DNA from: Melastoma dodecandrum
Lineage: Eukaryota; Streptophyta; Magnoliopsida; Myrtales; Melastomataceae
Direction: 5' to 3'
DNA length: 64,000 bases
NCBI GenBank assembly: GCA_029817715.1
Contig: JARUPY010000602.1
Coordinates: 17,501-81,500, forward strand
Shown: one piece after another, positions 21,494 through 29,550 of the stretch
Layout of the letters: every line of letters starts with the position of its first letter
Position numbering within the stretch: position 1 is the stretch's first letter
The notes under the pieces: generated by a model
Told to the model about the DNA's origin: nothing
The model's database searches: none
What the model saw: the letters and a program-made list of their open reading frames with translations, nothing else
Translations under genes and position numbers: made by a program

Positions 21494-22891
21494 ATGGCTG
21501 GCTTTGACAGTGATTTGCCTTCTAAATCTTTTGTTGAGGCTGTTCGGTCTTCCCGCCCGGAAGTGAAGCGAGTTGAGGTTGCTTTCGGTTCTGATGGGAG
21601 CCTGATCATGCCGTCAGAGGTGGCGGAGGAGGGTAAGCGACTATGGAAGAATTATCTTATTGGATATATCATTGGTCGTCGTCTGCCTATTGAGGTTATT
21701 AGCAGGACGGCTCGCCTCCTTTGGAACAAACAGGGCCTTGTGGATGTATGCGGAGTAGGTCCTGGTATGTTTCTTATGCGGTTTGATTCTGACGAATTTT
21801 TTGATGCTATCTTGGAGCGAAGTGACTGGCACATTGTTGGTATTCCGATGGTGCTTCGGCGTTGGACTCCTGGCACTTCTATGGAGGCATTTGAGCCGAA
21901 GCTCCTTCCTTTATGGGTCAGATTGCAGAATATTCCTGTTGAGTTCTTTCATTGGTACGGAGTGCAGTATATCGCGAGTGGTTTGGGAGTTCCTCTGCGC
22001 ATTGATGCTAGGTCCTTTTCTCGAGGCAGTGTGGGCAGTGCTAGGGTGCAGATTGAGTTTGATGCCTCGTTGGAGCTGCGCCAGTCTCTGAGGATTACTG
22101 ATGTAGAGGGCCTGAGTCGGGAAATTCAGATTGCTTATGAATTTCGGCCGCCGCGCTGTCAGTCCTGCTGTGTATTTGGCCATGGTTTTGAGCGTTGTCC
22201 ACAGAATCCGGAGGCGGCTACTCGTACTGCCAAGCCAGTGGATAGGAGGTCTAGGAGGACTCGTGTACAGAGGCGGGCTGCTGTGGAGTCTCGAGATGGA
22301 TTCATGGATGCGGGTGCTCCGGGGACCCGTGTGCCCGGGCCGCAGCTTACTACACCTATTCCCAGGGTACCAGAGGTGATTGAACGCTCAGTAAATGCCT
22401 TTCAGGCATTACAGGATGCTGATGAGGAGGGAGAGATACGGCCTGATATCACGATTGGAGAGGAGGGTGTTGCTGGGGTAGAATTGGTACACGACCTTGG
22501 AGATATGGATGCATTGGGAGACCCCTCTCGTGCTATTGTTCTGTATGAGGGCCAGACAGATCTGACTGATGTTACTCCGTCGGAGGAGGAGCGACTAGAT
22601 GCTCTGGCACTCACTGTTGTTACTGAGCTTCCATCTGATAAGGGGAAGCAGCAGGTTGTACAGGCTGGGTCTTCTGAGTCCTTGGGTAGTTGTGCTCTGA
22701 ACAAGGAAAAATCCTTGAGTTCTGATTTCTATGCGGACATTCGTGCTTATGGAGATGATACTGCTGATGCTGATTCTCGTCCTTTGTCCAAGTTGACGAA
22801 GAAGGAGAAAAAAAAGGAAAAACAAGCTAAGCAGGTTCAGGAGGCGCCGCCACTGGTGCCTTCTGGGAGGCCCCGTGGGGCTTTTTGGTGA
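21494..22891 (+). CDS. LINE-A ORF1 protein (DUF4283-like plus CCHC knuckle)
   Basis: ORF1 proteins of plant LINEs bind element RNA and form the ribonucleoprotein with ORF2. The chosen start is the ATG giving MAGFDSDLPSKSFVEAV (465 residues). The frame is open further upstream but is low-complexity Arg/Gly/Pro there. The DUF4283-like domain spans residues about 15-180 (LWKNYLIGYIIGRRLP, MFLMRFDSDEFF, DWHIVGIPMVLRRW, GLGVPLRIDARSF). The zinc knuckle CQSCCVFGHGFERC (C-x2-C-x4-H-x4-C) follows near residue 225. The acidic then Lys-rich tail ends SGRPRGAFW. The stop is 11 bp before the ORF2 start. This arm keeps all four knuckle residues. Confidence 0.93.
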   Translation: MAGFDSDLPSKSFVEAVRSSRPEVKRVEVAFGSDGSLIMPSEVAEEGKRLWKNYLIGYIIGRRLPIEVISRTARLLWNKQGLVDVCGVGPGMFLMRFDSDEFFDAILERSDWHIVGIPMVLRRWTPGTSMEAFEPKLLPLWVRLQNIPVEFFHWYGVQYIASGLGVPLRIDARSFSRGSVGSARVQIEFDASLELRQSLRITDVEGLSREIQIAYEFRPPRCQSCCVFGHGFERCPQNPEAATRTAKPVDRRSRRTRVQRRAAVESRDGFMDAGAPGTRVPGPQLTTPIPRVPEVIERSVNAFQALQDADEEGEIRPDITIGEEGVAGVELVHDLGDMDALGDPSRAIVLYEGQTDLTDVTPSEEERLDALALTVVTELPSDKGKQQVVQAGSSESLGSCALNKEKSLSSDFYADIRAYGDDTADADSRPLSKLTKKEKKKEKQAKQVQEAPPLVPSGRPRGAFW

Positions 22892-22902
22892 TTTGTTGAT
22901 TT

Positions 22903-25900
22903 ATGATGATGCCTATGTTCGGAGCATGGAATGTGCGCGGCTTCAATGACCCCTTACATGTCAGCGAGGTTCGCGGGCTTCGGTTGAATCGCGGAGTCAG
23001 AGTGCGTTCTTATCTTCTTGGAGATATGTAGTTGCCCATGGTGCATCTGTGACTGGAAGGATTTGGGTTTGTTGGGATCCCTCTCGTGTACAAGTGGACG
23101 TGGCTGATATTAACCCTCAGTGGGTGCATGCCAGGGTTACTTTCATTGCGACAGGCGTATCTTTTCAGATTACGTTTGTGTATGGTCTGAATGATGCCAC
23201 CGGTCGACATTCTCTCTGGAGGTTCTTGCGTGAGGCTTCCACTCGATATGTTGGGGAGCCCTGGTGTGTTATTGGCGATATGAATGCTGTTCGGACACCG
23301 TATGAGCGGCAGGGTGGGGACTTGAGTTGGCATGGAGTGGATGAGGAGTTCGATGTTGCAGTCAGGGATGCGGAGTTAGAGGATCTTCGGTCTACCGGAG
23401 AGTTTTTCACATGGACGAATCGTAGGGATGATGCCATACTCCGGAAGTTGGATAGGGTGATGGTGAATATGCGATGGTTGAGCGACTTCTCAGATTCTTT
23501 GGCTCGGTTTTTGGCTCCTGGTTGCTCGGATCATTCTCCATGCTTAGTCTGGCTCATGCAGAGAACACAGGGGTGCCGTGTTCCGTTCAAGTTCTTTGAA
23601 TTCTGGACGGAGCACCCACATTATGAGGGATTGGTTCGGCAGGCGTGGTCAGAGAGGTATGATGGGCGGCCTATGTTCATGCTATACAGGAGGCTTGGTG
23701 CTCTTAAAGGGAAATTGAAAAGGCTGAATCGGGATGAGCTTGGTGGGTTATCGACGCGGGTTGGCGAGGCGCGATCACATCTTGAGGAGGTCCAGTCTGA
23801 GTTGTTAGCCGAGGGCTCGCATGGTGAGGTCTCGTTTGTTGAGCGGGTTGCCGCAACCAGATTTAATTATCTGGCTAGGCTGGAGGAAAGCATGTTGCGC
23901 CAGAAGGCTCGTGTCCGCTGGCTACAGCTCGGGGATCGGAACACAGTCTATTTTTTCAGCATGATGAAGCGTCGCCATAACAGGAACGCCATTTTGTCGT
24001 TGACGAGGGATGACGGTGTGGTGTTGTCTGATCCGACGGAGGTGAGGGATGAGACTATCCGGTATTTCAGCATGTTATTCACAGCGGTTCCGCGAACAGC
24101 ACCGATTGATAGGGATATGATACGGGAGGTTTTATCTGGGACTGTGTCGTCAGAGCAGTCTGTTGCCCTGGTGGCCCCTGTTTCTGGGGAGGAGGTGCGC
24201 AAGGCGATGTTTCAGCTTGGCCGTCACAAGGCACCTGGACCGGATGGATATACGGCAGAGTTCTTCAGGGGATCCTGGGAGGTTGTGGGAGCGCTGGTTA
24301 CTGAGGCAGTGCAGGATTTCTTTACTCGGGGTCGTCTTCTTCGTGAGGCGAATACCACTATTATTTCGCTTATTCCGAAGAAAGCGAATCCGACGGCATT
24401 GACGGATTTCAGGCCTATCTCGTGTTGTAACACGGTGTACAAGTGTATTACTCGTATACTGGCGACGCGAGTTAGGGAGGTGCTTCCTGGTATCATAGGT
24501 TCTGAGCAGTCGGCGTTTATACCTGGACGACGCATTGTGGATAACATTATGGTAGCACACGAGATCATTAGGGGTTATCATACGGAGAGGAGTCCCCCGC
24601 GGTGTGCATTGAAGATTGATATCCGTAAGGCATACGATTCGGTCGAGTGGGATTTCTTACGGGCGGTACTGGAGTGTTTCGGTTTTCCGAGTTCGTTCAT
24701 CTGGCTCATCATGGAGTGTGTAACTACGGCCAGATTCTCTATCAGCATTAACGGGGAGCTACAGGGTTTTTTCAGTAGTTCCAGGGGCCTTCGTCAGGGA
24801 TGCCCTTTGTCGCCGTATCTCTTTGTGATGGTCATGGAAGTATTATCTGGCATGTTGAGGAAGACTGCGGAGAGATCTGATTTTGGATTTCATTCTCGTT
24901 GTCGGAAGGTACGATTGTCTCACTTATGTTTTGCGGATGATCTTCTCATCTTCTCTTGTGGGAGACCATCGTCGGTGCGTTGTGTATTGGAGACATTATC
25001 TAGATTCGGGGATCAATCTGGATTGAGGATAAGCGCACAAAAGAGTGAGATCTTCTTTGGTGGAGTCTCGGGGGATGTGCAGGCGCAGATTCTGGCTGAT
25101 TCTGGTTTTACACGGGGGGAGTTACCGGTTAGGTATCTTGGAGTGCCCCTTATTACGAGGAGGCTAACCTCGGAGGATTGTTCGCCGTTAGTGGATGCTA
25201 TTGCTAGCAGGATTTGCCACTGGACGAGTAGACACTTATCGTATGCTGGGAGGCTACAGCTAGTGAGCTCGGTACTATTCGCGACTCAGACGTACTGGTC
25301 GTCTATATTTCCACTACCGATGTCGGTTTGCAAGCGGCTGGAGCAGCTCATGTCGCGATTTTTGTGGTCGGGTCCATCGATGGACCACCACAAGGCAAAG
25401 GTAGCTTGGCAAACAGTGTGTAGGCCAAAGGAGCAGGGAGGGCTTGGCCTTAAGCGGGTCACAGAGTGGAACCGAGCGGCGATGATGAAGCACATTTGGC
25501 ACCTCTTATCGGATCCAGAGGACTCAGTATGGGCTCGCTGGGCTAGGACGTATCTCTTGAGGGGAGAATCCTTTTGGCAGGCTCGGCAGCCGGATAGGTG
25601 CTCCTGGATCTGGAGACGACTACTGACACTGAGGCACCTTGTTCGACGACTCATTTCCTGGCGCATGGGGGATGGCAGCAGGATTTCTTTCTGGTTTGAT
25701 ACGTGGTCCCCATTGGGTCCTTTGGTGGATGTCTTCAGGCGTGAGGATATCGAGCGCTCCAGGATCCCTTCTAGGATCTCAGTGGCGGATTTCTTTGCTG
25801 ATTCGAGTTGGCGGAGCTACATTGAGGGAGGTGATGTGCGTATTCATCGGCACAGGCGTGCGTGCTTTGACAGATTGCGCGAGCTGCTACCTGCCGGTTG

Positions 25901-26450
25901 TTATCCATTATCAGGTACTTCTGATCGGGTTATCTGGTCTTTACGTCCTGATGGAGATTTTACTATCGCCTCTGCATGGAGATATATCCGTAAGGATCAC
26001 CAGGTTGTCCCATGGGCTAGTTTTATCTGGGCCAAGGGTATGTTGCCGCGGTTCTCGTTCATCCTCTGGTTGGCAGTTCAGGGGAGGTTATACACTTCCG
26101 ACATGCTATTCAGCCTAGGGGTTTCATCTTCATCTACATGTGCACTTTGTGGTTCGAGGCGAGAGAGGTTAGACCACCTTTTCTTTACATGCAGCTATTC
26201 AGCGGAGGTTTGGTTGTATACTGTTGGTCGGGATGTTGCGCCGAACTTTCCGCGAAGGTGGTCTGCTATAACTGAGTTATTGTTCTCGCCGGCTGGGGTC
26301 ACACTTCGAAGGCGTCTCTCTTTTGTTCGGATGTTGGGAGGATGCGTTTATTACCTATGGATAGAGCGGAACAAGCGCAGGGCTGGCGAGCGTCTGCTTC
26401 CTCCTAGGACACTTGCCTCACTTATCCTTTCCTCGCTACCTCGGTCGTAG
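22903..26450 (+). pseudogene. LINE-A ORF2 (endonuclease-RT-zf-RVT), broken by a 55-bp deletion
   Basis: Compared with the intact 1200-residue copy in the right arm (42157-38555), this copy lacks 55 bp after 22974. That deletes the endonuclease segment containing the catalytic Glu of the LLETR motif and shifts the frame; translation from ATG 22903 ends after about 40 residues. The rest is open for 1133 codons from about 23049: GDMNAVR and SDHSPCLVW (endonuclease), KAPGPDG, KIDIRKAYDS, the RT active site FADD at 24930-24941, YLGVPL, and zf-RVT with CALCGSRRERLDH. It also has a two-residue difference (SSSRGLRQG against SSAVGLRQG). It cannot make a complete ORF2 protein. Confidence 0.95.
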
Positions 26451-26511
26451 TGTGATACTTTATTTGGTTACGTATTTGGTATACGTAGATATGGTGTTGT
26501 GGTGTTGATTT

Positions 26512-26528
26512 CCGGGGGTATGCCCCTG
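26512..26528 (+). other. Conserved 3' hairpin of LINE-A
   Basis: A G-run/C-run stem (CCGGGGGTATGCCCCTG) lies about 45 bp before the poly-A tail, followed by TGTGATCTTTGTACA. The same architecture is kept in fragments F3, F4 and F5, so it is a family feature, plausibly the RNA structure the RT recognises. Confidence 0.65.
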
Positions 26529-26582
26529 TGATCTTTGTACAGATTTTTATTGGGTTATAAAGTATTACTTATCAAAAAAAAA

Positions 26583-26596
26583 AATTTCTTAGGGTA
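26583..26596 (+). repeat. Target-site duplication of LINE-A, 3' side
   Basis: AATTTCTTAGGGTA directly after the poly-A tail; identical to 20376-20389. Confidence 0.95.
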
Positions 26597-27382
26597 CAAA
26601 GCTCATCGGCCCTTATGAAATAAATCGAACAGATTTACAAATCACATTCTTACAATTTTATGAAGACGAGTCTCATCGTCATTTCTTCGGTATGGTTCTC
26701 GCTCCTAAATGTCTTATGCTGCGCTGAAGAAAATTGAGGTATTAATAAGACACGTGATGGTGTCGGTTACAAGCGATCAGCAGCGAAATGTTTGGATCTT
26801 TTGGTTTTCCTTCCTTCCTCGGACCAAGTAAAAAACAACAACAAAAAGAGAGGGAGGTTTTGGCCTAAAAATAATCACAACTTCTCTTTTCTTACCATCT
26901 CCTCCTCACCTCAGACGACAAACTCAAATTCATACCCACAAAACCAAACACTCATCATCATCTTCATCTTCCAATCAAATAAAATTGAATAATAAACAAA
27001 CAATGCTTCTTGCATTGGTGTTACCCCTCCCTTCTCTCTTTCCCTCTTGCTTCTGTCCAACCTTCTTCCTAACACTCTTAGATTAAGCACTGGACGGACT
27101 GACTGACTGACTGCCTGTTCTCTTCTGTCTTTCTGACCAGACCAAACACCACCCACGTCACGGAAATCACCACCAAACCTTTCTTTGCAAAGAAATGCCA
27201 ACCTAAAACCCAACTCCAGTCACCAAATCCCTTAAACTAATTTTTTTCCCATAACAAGCAAAGTATTGATTTGCTGGTGAATGGATGTAGGAAGTTTTTT
27301 TTTACGGAAAAATGTAACCAAGACATTGATCGGTCGGTAGTAATTTACGAGAAAAATAAGTTGTATGCTTAAAACATCTTCG
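26597..27382. other. Spacer between zinc-finger 3' end and RFT1 (segment C, copy 2)
   Basis: Second copy of 14247-15026. The alignment contains scattered substitutions and small indels, so it is clearly older than the divergence between palindrome arms. No conserved reading frame between the two copies. Confidence 0.7.
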
Positions 27383-27459
27383 TCAGCCAGCATTGAGATC
27401 AATGTAACTATTCCCGGAAGTAATCTTCCCCACGCCACTCGCACCTGAAGACGACGACC
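27383..27459 (-). pseudogene. ZAT-like zinc-finger gene, last 25 codons only
   Basis: Minus-strand translation SSSSGASGVGKITSGNSYID then LNAG and stop. It is the C-terminal tail of the same gene as at 15027-15335. Homology stops abruptly at 27459/27460. DLN near the C-terminus is the repressor-type motif of this family. Confidence 0.8.
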
Positions 27460-27911
27460 AATATCCACCGGCCGGCAGCCCGAAAACCAATATGTCCGGA
27501 CATGCCCTATATCGGTCGGAGGGACACGGACCCGCTCTTCCTCTGGTCGCTCTACAGGCATGGGAGGCGCGGATGGTGTGGGATACTACTGCTGCTGGAC
27601 TTGCGCTGCCGGAGCGGGTCTTCTGCTTGTCGTTTCTCGGGGAGGCATGCAGGTTAGGTTTAGGGTTAGGGTTTCATTAGGGTTACGTTGGATTAGGGTT
27701 AGGGTTTAACTCGGTTTTAGGGTTTGGTTATCGCCCTATGGTTAGGTTACCCCTGCGTGGGTATGATGATGGTAGCTACCCCTCTGTGGGTCTGAACTTG
27801 TAACCCTGTGTGGGTCGGGATTAGAGCTTAGGACGGGAGACCTAAACTCTAATCCCTAGCCGGTGTTCGGCCTTTTTTCTTTTCTATATAAACATTTACC
27901 TTAACAAAAAA
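27460..27911 (+). mobile_element. Probable 5'-truncated retroelement end with telomere-like insert T6 and poly-A
   Basis: No protein domain recognised. A GC-rich part (27460-27650) is followed by TTTAGGG-type repeats in the opposite orientation to the other left-arm arrays (27652-27728). A 3' tail ends ATTTACCTTAAC plus a long A-run, the same terminus as at 9605-9621. The last 100 bp before the A-run differ unusually strongly between the arms. Confidence 0.5.
27652..27728 (-). repeat. Telomere-like array T6 (TTTAGGG on the plus strand)
   Basis: Degenerate GGTTTAGGGTTAGGG-type units interleaved with GTTACGTTGG-like breaks; opposite orientation to T1-T5 and T7 in this arm. Confidence 0.8.
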
Positions 27912-27950
27912 AAAAAACCCTAAACCCTAAACCCTAAACCCTAAACCCTA
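27912..27950 (+). repeat. Telomere-like array T7 abutting LINE-B 5' end
   Basis: Five perfect AAACCCT units between a retroelement poly-A run and the first base of LINE-B (27951). Confidence 0.95.
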
Positions 27951-28069
27951 TCTGGGGGCCTCATTTCGGGTAGAAATTTTCTCTTTCTAAAATCCTCTTC
28001 CTTCTCTCTGAGTCCTCACGGGGCGGAGCCTGCGGGGCTCTTGCCTTGCTTCTCATCCCACTTCTTACA

Positions 28070-29550
28070 ATGGAAGGTACGACCGATGTCATGGATCTTG
28101 AGGCTACGTCCTTTCGTACTGTGGCAGCTGTTCAGAAGGGTTCCAACGATAACCAAGTGACGGACAACTTAGTAGCTCGGGGAGTCCCGTCGTTCAGAGA
28201 TGTTCTAAGGGATTCCAAAGTGAGGACTGACTCGGCTAGGCCAGGACCTTCTTCTCCCACCACTGCAGCCCATAAGGCTACCTTGGTGGACGATTGCCCT
28301 ATCTGCCCGGAATTTGGAAGGGGGGTAAACTACTCATTCCGTCGGCATTGGAGGATATTGGTGTGAGTAAATGGCAGCACACACTTGTGGGTTATTTTTT
28401 AGGGAAGCCTCCTCCCTATCCGGTTCTAAGGAAGATTTGTCTGCAATTATGGCAGAAGAAGGGACTGGTCGAAGTAGGTGCCATTAATAAAGGGGCGATC
28501 ATTTTAAGATTTGACAGTGAGCAATTTTTGGAGGAGATTGTGTGTAAGGCTGATTGGCACATCGCAGGCTGCCCGTTGTTATTGCGGAAATGGCAGGTTG
28601 GCGTGGCAATTAATGAGGAACCAACACACATGCCTTGCTGGCTGAGATTGCATGGTATTCCGCTGGAGTTATGGCACATGCGCGGAGTTCAATACCTGGC
28701 CAGCAGCGTTGGTCAGCTACTGAAAACTGATGCTCGTTCCTTCAATCCGGCGAACATGGGCACGGCCAAGCTGCAAGTTGAGTGTACGGCGGAGAATGGA
28801 TTAAACAAAGTCATTGAAGCTATAGATAGCAGGGGAAACCCTTTTAGCATCTCTGTTACTTATGAGACGAGAGCGATTTGTTGCAAGAGATGCAGAGTCT
28901 TTGGACATGATGAGGAAAGCTGTAGCAAGCGTACCGTGGAAGTCGGGAAGCTGATTATTGCTCAGATTGGTAATCCTGTACCTAAGCCCAATGGCAAATC
29001 CCAACTATTCAGGCCGCACTGGCGGAAGACGGACAAAATCGTTAACCACCATAGCAAGGGCGTCCAGCTAGAGCATCCCCCACGGGTAACTATGGCTAGT
29101 GAGAAGGAGGTCCAGGCTGTTGTGGCTACAAGCAACAATTGTGACAGGTGTCCTTATGAATCAGCGGTAGGTGATGGGAGAGAGATTTCGGATGAAGGGG
29201 AAGTCATACCTGATTCGTTAATCCCGCAACCTGCCGAAGAAGGGGTGGAGGAGGGCATGTGGGATTCGATTGGTGGCCAGCAGGAGCTGATTGGTATAGA
29301 TAAGCTCATTGAGAATCTCCGTGCGAATGGAAATAAATTTGATGAGGACGAGCGGGGATTTTCAGCTGCCGGGACTGTCTGTCCTGCCAAGTGGACTGGA
29401 GCGCATTTGGATGAGAGTGATAGTTCTGGTAGCACTAGAGCCATGATGGCAGGAGTGGGTAGGGGACGAAGGAGAAGGAAGGGAAAACGGGGGTCTGCCC
29501 CTCCAAATCCATCTAATGATACTCTCATGGAATGTGAGGGGTCTCAATGA
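28070..29550 (+). pseudogene. LINE-B ORF1 (DUF4283-like plus CCHC), one frameshift
   Basis: The start ATG at 28070 gives MEGTTDVMDLEATSFRTVAA. A frameshift near 28300-28330 switches to the frame with GGKLLIPSALEDIGVSKW. That frame carries the DUF4283-like domain (LVGYFLGKPPPYPVL, AIILRFDSEQFLEE, DWHIAGCPLLLRKW) and the knuckle CKRCRVFGHDEESC (all four ligands present). The Lys/Arg-rich tail ends TLMECEGSQ. The stop overlaps the ORF2 start by 35 bp. The frameshift is in both arms. Confidence 0.9.

Larger units (their letters stand above)
20390..26584 (+). mobile_element. LINE-A, full-length L1-type retrotransposon (6.2 kb)
   Basis: A complete element: 1.1-kb leader with degenerate repeats, ORF1, ORF2, a 3' hairpin and a poly-A tail, flanked by a 14-bp target-site duplication. 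The empty site survives in the duplicated segment at 14235-14250. It inserted in the spacer between the zinc-finger 3' end and RFT1 on the strand opposite to those genes. In this arm ORF2 is broken by a 55-bp deletion, while ORF1 looks intact. Because the right arm carries the same insertion, it predates the palindrome. Confidence 0.97.

Noticed and set aside
23049..26450. 1133-codon frame as an independent gene
   Set aside because: It starts at a GTG inside the endonuclease domain; it is the remainder of LINE-A ORF2 after the 55-bp deletion.
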